In this document: in pieces, positions 32,863 to 42,265 of the stretch
Layout: each line of letters starts with the position of its first letter
How positions within the stretch are numbered: the first letter of the stretch is position 1
Assembly (NCBI RefSeq): GCF_000389965.1
Contig: NC_021191.1
Location: forward strand, 4,093,501 to 4,157,500
Direction: 5' to 3'
DNA length: 64,000 nt
From: Actinoplanes sp. N902-109
GTDB taxonomy: Bacteria > Actinomycetota > Actinomycetes > Mycobacteriales > Micromonosporaceae
The notes under the pieces: generated by a model
The model's input: the letters and a program-made list of their open reading frames with translations, nothing else
Told to the model about the DNA's origin: nothing
The model's database searches: none
Position numbers and translations under genes: made by a program

Positions 32863-33171
32863 GGCGTGACCCTCACCCTGACAAGCCCACCGACGCCGTC
32901 CCGCTGACCCACCCCCACCTCGGCCGCACCCCCTGCACCCGGGCGGTCGCCGCGCCGTCGTTTCATCGGCCCATGACCGCCGTCAGCCCCGCCACGATCT
33001 GCTTCGTCGCCCCCACGAACAGGACCACCAGCGGAGCCGTCGCCATGACCAGACCCGAAGAACTGCGTCAACCCGACCGGCACTCAACACCACGCCGCAG
33101 CAAGGAGATGCCCTGGGTCCGGAAGAGCACGCCAAGCCTGGCGGCAAGGCGCCAAAGCTGGGCGTGGTAGG
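32863..33171. other. Gene-free region
   Basis: About 310 bp between the regulator remnant and the NUDIX gene. Open frames here have no family similarity and no initiation signals; no repeat, hairpin or operator stands out. Probably continues the decayed tract. Confidence 0.5.
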
Positions 33172-33576
33172 TCAGGCGCGGGCACCCCGCATCGCTTCCA
33201 GCAACGCCGTGCGCACGGGTTCGTGAATGAGCGGCGGCACCTCCGCAGGCCGGAACCAACGGATCTCGTCGTGTTCGTCGGGGGCGACGTTTGCCGGTGT
33301 CCCCTCCCACTCACCGACAAGCCAGGCGCTGAACCGCACGGATTCCTCGCCGCGGCCAACGTCCAGTCGACACAGGTGGGTAGCTGAGCCTGTTGTCACC
33401 CGGACGCCCAGTTCCTCGTGCATCTCTCTGGCGAGCGCGCCCAGCTCTGTCTCGCCTGCCTCGACGTGCCCGCCCGGCAGATCCCACACGCCCGGGTGGA
33501 CCTGACGGTTCGGACCTCGGTGGACGAGCAGGACCCGGCCTTCGCGAACCAGCGCCGCGACGACGATCTCAGGCAT
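33172..33576 (-). CDS. NUDIX hydrolase (134 aa)
   Basis: A small pyrophosphohydrolase of nucleoside diphosphate-linked compounds. The NUDIX box G-x5-E-x7-R-E-U-x-E-E-x-G-U is complete in GHVEAGETELGALAREMHEE followed by LGV. It begins MPEIVVAALVREGRVLLVHRG, typical of MutT-like enzymes, and ends with WFRPAEVPPLIHEPVR. The length fits a minimal NUDIX domain. It is intact although flanked on both sides by pseudogenes. Substrate cannot be predicted; candidates are oxidised nucleotides or sugar nucleotides. Confidence 0.88.
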   Translation of the reverse strand: MPEIVVAALVREGRVLLVHRGPNRQVHPGVWDLPGGHVEAGETELGALAREMHEELGVRVTTGSATHLCRLDVGRGEESVRFSAWLVGEWEGTPANVAPDEHDEIRWFRPAEVPPLIHEPVRTALLEAMRGARA

Positions 33577-33759
33577 GGGCGGGATTCTGGCATGACCGTC
33601 TGACCGTTTTCACGACCGGAGCCAGCCGTCGGGTGCCCGCAGCGGTGAGACCCGCGGCCGCCCAAGCCGCCCTGATCGTTGAGACCACTCGGACACTCTT
33701 CGGCGTCAGTGCCGGTCCCTCCCGGCCGCGTCAGCGAGCACGCACCTGCGTTAACCGCG

Positions 33760-34590
33760 TCTCCGACCACTGCGGCCGATACTGCGCACCCCGTCCAAGC
33801 CGCCCCGGCAGCCCCCTCTCCCCGGTACCGGTCGGCGATCAATTGGTGAACCCGCCGGCCGATCGGTTCGTCGGGGACCGCACCACGCTCCCGTGCACCA
33901 CCAACGGCGTGTCCTCGTCGGGCCGCCGACATCGTCCACCAGCCGAACCAGTCGGGCGGCAGCATCGTCACAAGTGGCCGCCGCGACCGCGTCCCGGGCA
34001 GTCTCGGCCTCGGTCACCAACGGCGCCGACGCAGCCAGCTCGATCGGTGGCCGGCTCGTAGCCGCCCGGATCACCATGGAGCGTTGTCGAGCCATCGACC
34101 CGTCGAGCGGTCCACCCAGTAACCGGTCAGGCACCGTACTCGTCAACACCGTCGCGGGCCCGGTATCAACGATGGCTGCGCGCACCGCCTCGCGCCCCAG
34201 CCAGAACACCGAACCTTCGTCGCCCAGCAACCACCCCAGCCCGCCGGACCCGGCCTCAGCCCGCCGGACGCGGCCTCAGCCCGCCGGACCCGGCCGCAGG
34301 CCGCCGCTCCCGGATCCGCACCGCCACGGACCCGGTCCCGGCAAGCAGAACCGTCCCGTCCGCCGCCGTGGCCGAGCAGAAGGCAACCCCGGCGTCACCC
34401 ACAAAGACCGGATCACCATGGACGCCCGCAGCAGCCAACACCCCGGCAAGGCTTGCACGCCCTGGATCGTCAAGGGTTGCCCGTTGCCGCCACCACCCTC
34501 CGCGGTGGCCAGCCGTTCTCCTGCGGTGGTGGCCACAATGACGCGACTCGACGTGCCGCCGAGGTCGGCACCGATGACGATCTCGTCCAT
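33760..34590 (-). pseudogene. Decayed BadF/BcrA-type N-acetylglucosamine kinase-like gene
   Basis: The N-terminus MDEIVIGADLGGTSSRVIVA is the phosphate-1 motif of the BadF/BadG/BcrA ATPase family. In another frame GVHGDPVFVGDAGVAFCSAT and GTVLLAGTGSVAVRIRE follow, then in a third frame LGDEGSVFWLGREAVRAAI and RPPIELAASAPLVTEAE. All occur in the order of bacterial GlcNAc kinases. At least two frameshifts separate the pieces, and a 20-bp tandem repeat sits exactly where the segment between the phosphate-2 and LGDEGS motifs should be. The 3' end is indistinct. It is best read as a pseudogene of a sugar kinase. Confidence 0.7.
34237..34296. repeat. 20-bp tandem repeat, three copies, inside the kinase remnant
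   Basis: Three head-to-tail copies at 34237-34256, 34257-34276 and 34277-34296; the unit is cagcccgccggacccggcct with one change in copy 2 and one in copy 3. It interrupts the kinase homology. Confidence 0.85.
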
Positions 34591-34706
34591 GCGTCTCCGC
34601 TGACGTCACCTCGTCACCATTGACCGCAATGCATCAACGGTGCCGCATGACCATCGCTGACGGTGACCTGCGTGGCGATGGGCGGGCTGCCCGCCACCGC
34701 CGATCG

Positions 34707-35084
34707 TCAGCCGTTCGGGCGGGAATCCACCGCCTGGAGGGACCACTTGTTGCCGTCGGGGTCCTGGAAGTAGACGAAGTTGCCCCACGGCTGCACGTCC
34801 ACCTCGCTGGCCTCGACCCCGGCCTCCAGCAGTTGCTTACGCGCGGCGTGAGCGTCGGGCACCACCACCTGGATCTCCTCGGTCCCCGGCACCTTCGAGG
34901 TGATGCCCTCGCCGATCGCTATCGAGCACGCTGAACCGGGCGGTGTCAGCTGCACGAAGCGCAGACTTTCGTGCACCCGCTGATCGTGGTCGGCATGGAA
35001 GCCGATCCGCTGGTAGAACGCTTTGGCCCGATCAATGTCGGTTACGGGTACGGGAACGAGCTCGATCTTCCACGATGAAGTCAT
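34707..35084 (-). CDS. VOC-family (glyoxalase-like) protein (125 aa)
   Basis: A vicinal-oxygen-chelate fold protein: IELVPVPVTDIDRAKAFYQRIGFHADHD starts the first beta-alpha-beta-beta-beta unit, and VQPWGNFVYFQDPDGNKWSLQ closes the second, a pattern shared by glyoxalase/bleomycin-resistance proteins. The ATG at 35084 begins the homology; no strong ribosome site is seen. Metal ligands and substrate are uncertain. Divergent from the DoxX gene by about 200 bp. Confidence 0.88.
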   Translation of the reverse strand: MTSSWKIELVPVPVTDIDRAKAFYQRIGFHADHDQRVHESLRFVQLTPPGSACSIAIGEGITSKVPGTEEIQVVVPDAHAARKQLLEAGVEASEVDVQPWGNFVYFQDPDGNKWSLQAVDSRPNG

Positions 35085-35288
35085 GCCACCATCATTCGAC
35101 CGGTAGCGGCCACATTCCGACCGCAATGAGCGCCGATGCAGAAGAGCCGGCGGAATGAGCCAGGAGCCGATAGCAGCCGAGGCCGACCGGAGGCGGCGAC
35201 CGGAAAACTTGGCCGGCGAGCGATGAGTCCGGCCGGCCCGGGCGGTCTGAGGTGGAGAAGTCGTGTTCGAGAGACAAGGACCAAGGCC

Positions 35289-35708
35289 ATGACCGCTGTT
35301 GACACCGCAACCACCGCCGCCCCCGTGAGCCGGGGCATGAACCGTACGCTGTGGGCGCTTCAGGTGTTCCTCGCAGCTTTCTTCATCGTTGCTTCGGCCG
35401 GTCCCAAGCTGTTCGGGGAGCAGAACGCCGTGCAGAGCTTCGAGGACATGGGAGCCGCCACGTGGTTCCGGTATTTCGTCGGGCTGGTGGAACTGGCCGG
35501 CGGTATCGGCCTGCTGGTGCCGCGGCTGGCCGGGCTGGCGGCTGCGGGGCTCGCGCTGCTCATGGTGGGTGCCACGATCACGCAGGCAGTGTTCCTGGAC
35601 GGTGGTGCGCTGGTGGTGACGCCGGTGGTGCTGTTCGTGGTGTTCGTGGCGATCGCGTGGGGGCGCCGCGGCTCGATCGCCCGGTTGATGCGCCGGGAAA
35701 CCGCGTGA
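35289..35708 (+). CDS. DoxX-like membrane protein (139 aa)
   Basis: A four-helix membrane protein of the DoxX/DoxD type. Helices lie at about residues 20-40 (ALQVFLAAFFIVASAGPKLF), 60-80 (FRYFVGLVELAGGIGLLV), 83-103 and 108-128. The motif G-x-x-K-L in the first helix and R-x-x-x-G-x-x-E-L-x-G-G in the second are typical. In mycobacteria a DoxX member works with a thioredoxin-like protein and superoxide dismutase against oxidative stress; here no partner is adjacent. The ATG at 35289 has AAGGA upstream. Confidence 0.88.
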   Translation: MTAVDTATTAAPVSRGMNRTLWALQVFLAAFFIVASAGPKLFGEQNAVQSFEDMGAATWFRYFVGLVELAGGIGLLVPRLAGLAAAGLALLMVGATITQAVFLDGGALVVTPVVLFVVFVAIAWGRRGSIARLMRRETA

Positions 35709-35779
35709 TCCGCCGGCGAGCCAGATGATCCACCGCGCCGCCGGCTGGGGAGATGACGCGGCAACGCACCGATGCAAGG

Positions 35780-35817
35780 CCGTGCCGCCGGGAGGCGAAG
35801 AGCTCCCGGCGGCACGG
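35780..35817. terminator. Bidirectional hairpin terminator
   Basis: A perfect 15-bp inverted repeat (35780-35794 and 35803-35817, loop 8) lies between the convergent DoxX and GH92 genes. Confidence 0.85.
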
Positions 35818-35842
35818 TCGTGGGTGACGTACGTGTTGAGGG

Positions 35843-38752
35843 TCAGCTCACCGCGACGTCGAAGATGTGCATGATGCCCTTGTCGGTGGTTTGCGGAAGC
35901 GTGACCGAGGCGACCTTCTTGGCCGGGTCGAGGGCCGCCGGCGCGGAGGCGAAGATGCGGAACGTGCCGCCTCCCGCCGTACCGTTGGCGTTGTTGCGAC
36001 CGGTGAGGGTGACCGCCGCGGTCTCGCCGGGGGCCGGGCCGGCGGCCCAGTCGCTGAGCGTGAGCGGAACGTCCTGGTTCGTACCGTCGGTGTAGGTCAC
36101 GACCGCCGTGCCCGCCGCGGGGCCGTTGGTGGACAGGCCCAGGAACGACACCGTGCCGCCCGGGGTCGCGTCGGTGACCGTGACGCGCTGGCCGTGCGGG
36201 ATCCAGTTGTCGGGCCTGCCGGGTTCGGCGGTGGGCCAGGTGAACGCGGTGCCCGGGACGGTGGCGCCCGGGGTGACGCCGGCCGCCGCGAGGGACTGCC
36301 GGGACAGTGACCAGTCGCTGAGGTCGAGCGAGCCGAGGTTGCCCTGGCCGTCGGGCGTGGTGCCCACGCTGTTGCGGGCGTCGGCGCCGTCGGTCCAGGA
36401 CGGCGGGACGTCGGCGGTGGCGGTGCCCCAGGTGCCGGGCGCGGTGCCCATGGTGAAGTCCAGGGTGCCGCCGGTGCGCACGAAGGAGCTGTCGAGCCAG
36501 GACTTGGTCTGCGCCTTGCCGTTGACCTCGAGGCCGTTGACGTAGCGGGAGCCCGCGGCGACGCCGGTGGCCGTCATCTTGATCTTGTGGGTGCCGCCGA
36601 TCGGGTCGATGACGATCCTGTCGAACATCGGGGCGCTGACCACCAGGTCGCCGGTGCCGTAGACGGCGGGGTAGAGACCGAGGTTGGCGAAGACGTACCA
36701 GGCGCTGAGCGACCCGGTGTCGTCGTTGCCGGGCAGCCCGGACGGCGTGGTGTCGTACATCTCGGAGACCGCGCGGTACAGCACGTCGGTGGCCTTGGCC
36801 GGGGCCTGCAGCCAGTTGTAGACCCACGGCGTGCCGAAGGCCGGCTGGTTGGACAGGTAGTTGCCGGTCTGGGTGTACGCACCGGCGTCAAGTTGCTGCA
36901 TCAACACGTCGAGTTGACTGGTCGCCTGGGCAATACCACCACGCTTCGCGATCAACGTCGACATGTTCTGCGGCACCAGCCAGCCGTACTGGTAGCCGGT
37001 CGACTGGTTGAACTGCCCGCGCCCGGCCGAGTCGTCGCGTACCCGCAGGTCGAACGAGCGGTCGAAGCCACTCCGCGAGCGCGGGCGGATGTGCTGGGTG
37101 ACCGGGTCGAAGACGTTCATCCAGTTCTGCGAGCGGGCCGCGAAGAAGTCGTACGCCGCCTTGTCGCCGAGCCGCGCGGCGAGCTGCGCGACGGCGAAGT
37201 CGTCGATGGAGTACTCGAGCACCCGCGAGGTCGCGAAGTCGCCCTTGGCGTTCTCGATCATGCCGGTGGCGAAGTACTGGTAGCCGTCGGTGCGCGAGGT
37301 GGTGGTCGCGGGCAGCACCTGCGTCTTCTTCATCGACGCCAGCGCGGCCGCCCGGTCGTAGCCGGTCGCGCCCATGTCGTCGAGCGTGGCCAGGATGACC
37401 TGGTAGTTGTCGCCCTGCATCCGGGCCGCGCCCGGGGCCCACGAGCCGCGCTGCTCGGTGAGCGCCACGATCGAACGGTTGATGTCGTTGGCCACATGCG
37501 GGAACGTCAGCGCGACCAGCTGCACCTGGCTGCGGTAGGCATCCCAGCCCGAACCCGGGTAGTTGATGTTCTTGTAGAAGTGGTGACCCTGCTCGACGGC
37601 GTGCACCTTGTCGTCGAAGCCCAGGTATTGACCGTTCACGTCGTCGCGCACGGTCGGGTTGAGGAACGTGTGGTAGAGCGCGGTGTAGAACTTCGTGCGC
37701 TGCTCGGTGCTCCCGCCGGCGGCGTCGATCGTGCCGAGCGCGTCCTTCCACAGCTTCTTGGCGTCGCTCTTGACGTTGTTGAAACCGGCGTCGCCGACCT
37801 CGGTGTCACGGTTGAGCGCCGCGTTGGCCACGCTGGTGTAGCTGAAACCGGTCTTGGCGACCACCTTCGCACCCTGCTTGAAGGTGAGCCAGGCACCGGT
37901 GTCGTGCCGGTAGTCCACGCCGACGTCGGTGGTGCTCTTGACGGCGTGCGTCGAGCCCGCGGTCATCGCGTCGTCGGTCCAGGTGCCGTACGACGCGAAG
38001 TCCTGGTCGTACGTGGTGGAGAAGTACGCCTTGTAGTAGTTGCCGTTGTCGCACACGTCGACGCCGTACATCCAGCCCGAGACGGTCCGGGTCCGCGGGT
38101 CGATGGTGACCTCACTGCCGAACGTGCGGTTGTTCGGGCCGGACACGTCGAGGATCAACGTCGAGCTGCCGCTGCGGGGGAAGTCGAAGCGGCTCACCGC
38201 GGTGCGGGCGGACGCGGTCAACTGGGTGCTGACACCGTTGTCAGTCTTGACGGAGTAGTACCCCGGCTGCGCCTCCTCGTTGGCGTGGCTGAACGGGAGG
38301 TAGTACCGCTTGATGTCCGACGCGGGGCTGGCCGGCAGGGTGCCGTTGGTCAGCTCGCCGGCGTACGGGACGGTCGGGAACTCGTAACCGCCGAAGCGGC
38401 CGGTGCAACCGGTACCGTCGTAGCGGGTCATGCCGAAGCCGCGGATCAGCGAGGCGGTGTACTCGTAGCCGCCCTTCTGCCCGACGTTCGCGTTGCCCTC
38501 GGCCCACGTGGTCGGGCTGGGCTGCACCATGCCGAACGGCACGGTGGCGCCGGGGAACGTGTTGCCGTACGCGTCGTTGCTCTTGTTCTGGGTCTGGTCC
38601 AGTTCGGTGCCGATGAACTGGTTGACGGCGTCGAACGCCGATATCTCCGCCGCCGACGCGGGAACCGCGGGTGTTGCCGACACCATCGGCAGCAGACACC
38701 CGGCGACCACGAGGGCCCGGCGCCAGCGGCGCCCGGAACTCCATCTACGCAT
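35843..38752 (-). CDS. Secreted GH92 alpha-mannosidase (969 aa)
   Basis: A glycoside hydrolase family 92 protein, exo-acting calcium-dependent alpha-mannosidases that remove mannose from N-glycans or yeast mannan. It has a signal peptide (basic start, then RALVVAGCLLPMVSA and an Ala-rich cleavage region), the GH92 opening VNQFIGTELDQT ... GNTFPGATVPFGMVQ, GFGMTRYDGTGC, the catalytic-core segments FYTALYHTFLNP and GSGWDAYRSQVQL, and NDDTGSLSAWYVFANLGLYP. The C-terminal 200 residues are an accessory beta domain. The ATG at 38752 is preferred to the GTG at 38764, which overlaps the GTGAGGAC ribosome site. Monocistronic. Confidence 0.93.
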   Translation of the reverse strand: MRRWSSGRRWRRALVVAGCLLPMVSATPAVPASAAEISAFDAVNQFIGTELDQTQNKSNDAYGNTFPGATVPFGMVQPSPTTWAEGNANVGQKGGYEYTASLIRGFGMTRYDGTGCTGRFGGYEFPTVPYAGELTNGTLPASPASDIKRYYLPFSHANEEAQPGYYSVKTDNGVSTQLTASARTAVSRFDFPRSGSSTLILDVSGPNNRTFGSEVTIDPRTRTVSGWMYGVDVCDNGNYYKAYFSTTYDQDFASYGTWTDDAMTAGSTHAVKSTTDVGVDYRHDTGAWLTFKQGAKVVAKTGFSYTSVANAALNRDTEVGDAGFNNVKSDAKKLWKDALGTIDAAGGSTEQRTKFYTALYHTFLNPTVRDDVNGQYLGFDDKVHAVEQGHHFYKNINYPGSGWDAYRSQVQLVALTFPHVANDINRSIVALTEQRGSWAPGAARMQGDNYQVILATLDDMGATGYDRAAALASMKKTQVLPATTTSRTDGYQYFATGMIENAKGDFATSRVLEYSIDDFAVAQLAARLGDKAAYDFFAARSQNWMNVFDPVTQHIRPRSRSGFDRSFDLRVRDDSAGRGQFNQSTGYQYGWLVPQNMSTLIAKRGGIAQATSQLDVLMQQLDAGAYTQTGNYLSNQPAFGTPWVYNWLQAPAKATDVLYRAVSEMYDTTPSGLPGNDDTGSLSAWYVFANLGLYPAVYGTGDLVVSAPMFDRIVIDPIGGTHKIKMTATGVAAGSRYVNGLEVNGKAQTKSWLDSSFVRTGGTLDFTMGTAPGTWGTATADVPPSWTDGADARNSVGTTPDGQGNLGSLDLSDWSLSRQSLAAAGVTPGATVPGTAFTWPTAEPGRPDNWIPHGQRVTVTDATPGGTVSFLGLSTNGPAAGTAVVTYTDGTNQDVPLTLSDWAAGPAPGETAAVTLTGRNNANGTAGGGTFRIFASAPAALDPAKKVASVTLPQTTDKGIMHIFDVAVS

Positions 38753-38888
38753 GCATGTCCTCACAGGTTTCGACGAGGTTCGTCGGCGCTACTCTGGCGC
38801 CCCCGAGCCGTCCTTCCGGGACATCCATGCGACCACGAGGCTGCTGCGAGATCAACTTCCGGTGTTGCATCGGTACGGGTCGACGAGT

Positions 38889-38902
38889 GTTGATTCATCA
38901 AC
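38889..38902. promoter_or_regulatory. Candidate operator upstream of the GH92 gene
   Basis: GTTGATTCATCAAC has perfect 6-bp inverted arms around TC, and a further outer GTGTTG ... CAACAC pair surrounds it. It lies about 137 bp upstream of the GH92 start in the 196-bp space after efeB. The regulator is unknown. Confidence 0.35.
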
Positions 38903-38948
38903 GTTGACAACACCACGTCGAGCCGGCAGCTGACCCGTCGCGGAGCCG

Positions 38949-40169
38949 TCAACTCGTGAACAGCTGGCTGCCCCAGTAGTCGCCCGCGGCGGGCACGCCG
39001 GGCGGGCAGGCGTACAGACCGGACCCGACATGCTGGACGTACTCGTTCAGCGCGTCGTGCGCGGCGAGCTTGCGCTGCAGGGCCACGAACTGGGTGCGCG
39101 GGTCGCGCTGGAAGGCGATGAAGAACAGCCCGGCGTCCAGCTCACCGCTGGAGCTGAACATCCCGTCGGTGTACGAATACCCCCGGCGCAGGATGCGTAC
39201 GCCGTTGTTGCCCTCGGGCGAGGCCAGCCGGATGTGCGCGTCGGCCGGGATCAGCGAGCCGCCGAAGTCCGGGGTGTCGTGCTCCGCCGACCCGCCCAGC
39301 GGGGCGCCGCTCACCTTCTGACGGCCGACGACGTTCTCCTGGTCGGCGAGGTAGTCGCGGTCCCACGCCTCGATCTTCATCCGGATCTTGCGGGCCACGA
39401 GGTAGGTGCCGCCGGTCATCCACCGTTGATCGCCGTCGGCGCCGACCCAGACGTGCTGGTTCATCGCGGCGTCGTCGCTGGTCTCGATGTTGCGGGTGCC
39501 GTCCTTGAAACCGAACAGGTTGCGCGGGGTCTGCTCCTTCGCGCTGGTCGAGGTGGCCTTGCCGAAACCCAGCTGGGACCAGCGCATCACCACCGACCCG
39601 CGGCCGAGCCGGGCCAGGTTGCGGATCGCGTGGAACGCCACCATCGGGTCGTCGGCGCAGGCCTGGATGCACAGGTCACCGCCGCTGGTGAGCGGGTCGA
39701 GGTGGTCACCGGCGAAGCGCGGCAGATCGGCCAGCGCGGCCGGACGCCGATCGGCGAGCCCGAACCGGCCGTCGAACAGCGACGGGCCGAAACCCACGGT
39801 GATGGTGAGGTTGGCCGGGGACAGCCCGATGGCCTCGCCGGTGTCGGCCGGGGGAGCCTGCGGCGTGGTGCTGTCGCCGGGCACCGGCTCACCGGCGCAC
39901 ATCGCGGCGGCTGCGGCAGTCCAGGTCTGCAGCAGAGCTTGCAGCGACGCACGGTCGCCGGCGGTCACGTCGTACGCGGCGAAGGCCAGTCGCTGCTGGG
40001 CCGGGGTGGCGATGCCGGCCTGCCGGGCGCCGTGGAAGGGCACCCGGTCGGCCGGCGGTGTGGTGTTGCTGCCGCCGGCCTCGGCGGCGTGGGTGACCAG
40101 CGCGCCCGCCCCGGCACCGGCGACCGCCGCGCCGCCCAGCGCGAGGAAACCGCGTCGCGAAGCCCGCAT
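38949..40169 (-). CDS. efeB: EfeB, Tat-exported Dyp-type heme peroxidase (406 aa)
   Basis: A dye-decolourising peroxidase acting outside the membrane with EfeU and EfeO in ferrous iron uptake or heme iron use. The N-terminus SRRGFLALGGAAVAGAGAGA is a twin-arginine signal. The Dyp motif GFKDGTRN holds the distal Asp (G-x-x-D-G), and the family ending GLFFIAFQRDPRTQFVALQ is present. Its ATG overlaps the stop of efeO, so the genes are coupled. Order U-O-B on one strand is that of the classical efe operon. Length fits EfeB (about 420 aa). Confidence 0.94.
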   Translation of the reverse strand: MRASRRGFLALGGAAVAGAGAGALVTHAAEAGGSNTTPPADRVPFHGARQAGIATPAQQRLAFAAYDVTAGDRASLQALLQTWTAAAAAMCAGEPVPGDSTTPQAPPADTGEAIGLSPANLTITVGFGPSLFDGRFGLADRRPAALADLPRFAGDHLDPLTSGGDLCIQACADDPMVAFHAIRNLARLGRGSVVMRWSQLGFGKATSTSAKEQTPRNLFGFKDGTRNIETSDDAAMNQHVWVGADGDQRWMTGGTYLVARKIRMKIEAWDRDYLADQENVVGRQKVSGAPLGGSAEHDTPDFGGSLIPADAHIRLASPEGNNGVRILRRGYSYTDGMFSSSGELDAGLFFIAFQRDPRTQFVALQRKLAAHDALNEYVQHVGSGLYACPPGVPAAGDYWGSQLFTS

Positions 40170-41308
40170 CAGAGCGTGACCTTGGCCGCCACCTGCGACA
40201 GCGGCTCGGCGAGGGCGTCGACCTTCTGGGTCAGCTCGCGGCGCTGCTCCTCGGTGACCGTCGAATAATCAACGAAACCATCGCCCTTCTTGTACGGCTT
40301 GACGGCCGCCGTCACGTTCTCGAACTGCTGCTGCACCGTGGTGGCCAGGGCCGGGTCGAGCTTCTGCAAGGCCGGCTGCAGCAGCTTGAACGCGCTCTGG
40401 GCGCCGGCCACGTTCGCCTCGAAGTCGGACAGGTCGGTGTGGCTGTACCGGTCCTCCTCGCCGGTGATCTTGCTGGAGGCCACCTCGTTGAGCAGCTCGG
40501 TCGCGCCGTTGGCGAGCTGCGCGGGCTGGAACGTGGCGGTGCTGACCAGCTTCTGCAGCTTGGCGATGTCCTGGTCCAGCTTGTCGGCGACCGGCTTCAG
40601 GCCCGCGACCGACTTGTCCGCCCAGAGCGCCTTCTCCAGCCGGTGGAAACCGGTCCAGCTGTTCTCGTCGTCAACATCGTCAACACGTGCGTCGATACCG
40701 GGGTCGAGGTCGCCGAAGCTCTCCGCGACCGGCTCGATCTCCTCGTAGTGGTAACGCGCGGCGGCGAAGGAGGCCTTGGCCTTGGCGACGTCCCCCGCCC
40801 GTACGGCGTCGGTGAAGGTCTTGGTCGCCGGCACCAGCTTGGCGACCTCCGAGATCACGTACGCCTGGTACTGCTTGGTCGCCTCGGTCAGCGCGGCGGC
40901 CACGGCGGGGTCGGCGGAGGCGGCTGCCGCGGAGCCGGTGACCGTGAAGGCGCTCTTCTCCGTCTTCGCGTTGGGGCAGTACAGCTGGTACGTACCCGCG
41001 TCGAGCTTGAGCGAGAACGAGCCGGTCAGGCCGGGGGTGAGGTTTTCCTTCTCGCCCATGATCGTGTCCTCGCGCAGCAGCTCGGCCTCGGTCACCCGGG
41101 TCGCGGAGGCGTTGCGGATCTTGAAGGTGGCCGGGCCGGCCGCGATCGAGGCGGGCGAGGCGGTGCAGCCGTCGTCGGTCAGCGTGACGTCGACGGTGGT
41201 GGCACCGGCCGCACTGGCTGACTCATCGGACTTGTCGGAGGCGCAAGCGGCGGTGGCGCCGGCGGCCAGCAGCAGGACGGGCAGACCGCGGAGAAGTGCT
41301 CGGTTCAA
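40169..41308 (-). CDS. efeO: EfeO, iron-binding lipoprotein with cupredoxin and M75 domains (379 aa)
   Basis: The extracellular iron-binding component of EfeUOB. A signal sequence with a lipobox-like LLAAGATAAC gives a lipid-anchored Cys; residues about 40-130 are a cupredoxin-like domain (TFKIRNASATRVTEAELL, LDAGTYQLYCPN), and about 150-375 the M75/imelysin-like domain with the metal motif H-x-x-E in ARYHYEEIEP. The start is a TTG at 41308, the only codon with a ribosome site (GGAG) and the signal peptide in frame. It follows efeU after 95 bp that contain a 41-bp tandem repeat. Confidence 0.93.
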   Translation of the reverse strand: MNRALLRGLPVLLLAAGATAACASDKSDESASAAGATTVDVTLTDDGCTASPASIAAGPATFKIRNASATRVTEAELLREDTIMGEKENLTPGLTGSFSLKLDAGTYQLYCPNAKTEKSAFTVTGSAAAASADPAVAAALTEATKQYQAYVISEVAKLVPATKTFTDAVRAGDVAKAKASFAAARYHYEEIEPVAESFGDLDPGIDARVDDVDDENSWTGFHRLEKALWADKSVAGLKPVADKLDQDIAKLQKLVSTATFQPAQLANGATELLNEVASSKITGEEDRYSHTDLSDFEANVAGAQSAFKLLQPALQKLDPALATTVQQQFENVTAAVKPYKKGDGFVDYSTVTEEQRRELTQKVDALAEPLSQVAAKVTL

Positions 41309-41324
41309 CGAAACTCCAGTTCAA

Positions 41325-41406
41325 GCGGGCCGCCGGCCGACCGGCGCGCCCAGGCGAAGGGGCAGGCGGGCCGCCGGCCGACCGGCGTGCCCAGGCGAAG
41401 GGGTCA
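41325..41406. repeat. 41-bp direct repeat, two copies, in the efeU-efeO spacer
   Basis: Two adjacent copies at 41325-41365 and 41366-41406, nearly identical; the second contains the efeU stop codon. The unit is GC-rich and itself contains a ggccgccggcc hairpin, so it may modulate expression between efeU and efeO or simply be a minisatellite. Confidence 0.85.
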
Positions 41407-42246
41407 GGCGGCGACGCGGGCGGGCGGCGCCTGGACGGCCGGGCGGCGGCGCCGCGGCCAGGCGACATAGCTGAGCACCGGGATGGCGTAGAGCAGCCAG
41501 GCGACGCTCTCGGCCACCGTGGGCCGGGGCTGGATCCCGAGTACGCCGGTGAGCAGCGAGGACAGCACCGTGCCCGGGCGCACCAGCCAGGTGAGGTCGA
41601 CCGCGGTGTCCCGGCCGGCGGTCAGCCAGCCGGCCTCGAACGCGGTGTGCGCGGCGGTCATGGCCAGACCCGCTGCGACCACGGCCAGCACCAGCCCGGT
41701 GACCTTGAAGAACCGGGCCAGGTTGAGGTGCACGCCGCCGCGGTACAGGCCCCAGCCGAGCACGACGGCGATCGCGATGCCGATCAGCGCACCCACGGTC
41801 GCACTGGCGGTGCTGGCGCTGTTCTCGATGACCGCGATCAGGAACACCGCGGTCTCGAAGCCCTCCCGCAGCACGGCCAGGAAGGCCATCAGGACCAGGG
41901 CCCGGGCCGAGCCGGTGGCCAGCGCGTCCTGGGTGGCGCCCTCCAGCTCGCGGCGCATGCTGCGGGCGTGCCGGGTCATCCAGAGAATCATGAAGGTGAC
42001 CATGGCCAGGGCCAGCAGCCCGACCACGGTCTCCAGCCCCTCCTGGGCGTGTTGCGGCAGCTCGCGCGAGAGCACGAACAGCGAGACGCCGACGGCCAGG
42101 CACAGCACAACCGCGCCACCGACCCCGAGCCAGACCTGGCGCAGCGCGTCGCGCCGGCCGGCGTGGTTGAGGAACGCGGCGATGATGCCGACGATCAGCG
42201 AGGCTTCGACACCCTCGCGGAGCCCGATGACGAGCGTGGGAATCAT
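41404..42246 (-). CDS. efeU: EfeU, ferrous iron permease of the FTR1 family (280 aa)
   Basis: A seven-helix membrane permease for iron. Both R-E-x-x-E iron-binding motifs are present: LREGVEASLIVGI in helix 1 and LREGFETAVFLIAV in helix 4. The start is taken at 42246 (MIPTLVIGLREG) behind GGGGGAG; the frame extends to 42273 without better signals. It is the first gene of efeUOB. An IdeR/DtxR-type box covers the promoter 35-53 bp upstream, so transcription should rise under iron limitation. Length fits EfeU (about 276 aa). Confidence 0.94.
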   Translation of the reverse strand: MIPTLVIGLREGVEASLIVGIIAAFLNHAGRRDALRQVWLGVGGAVVLCLAVGVSLFVLSRELPQHAQEGLETVVGLLALAMVTFMILWMTRHARSMRRELEGATQDALATGSARALVLMAFLAVLREGFETAVFLIAVIENSASTASATVGALIGIAIAVVLGWGLYRGGVHLNLARFFKVTGLVLAVVAAGLAMTAAHTAFEAGWLTAGRDTAVDLTWLVRPGTVLSSLLTGVLGIQPRPTVAESVAWLLYAIPVLSYVAWPRRRRPAVQAPPARVAA

Positions 42247-42265
42247 CGAACTCCCCCGATGAAAG

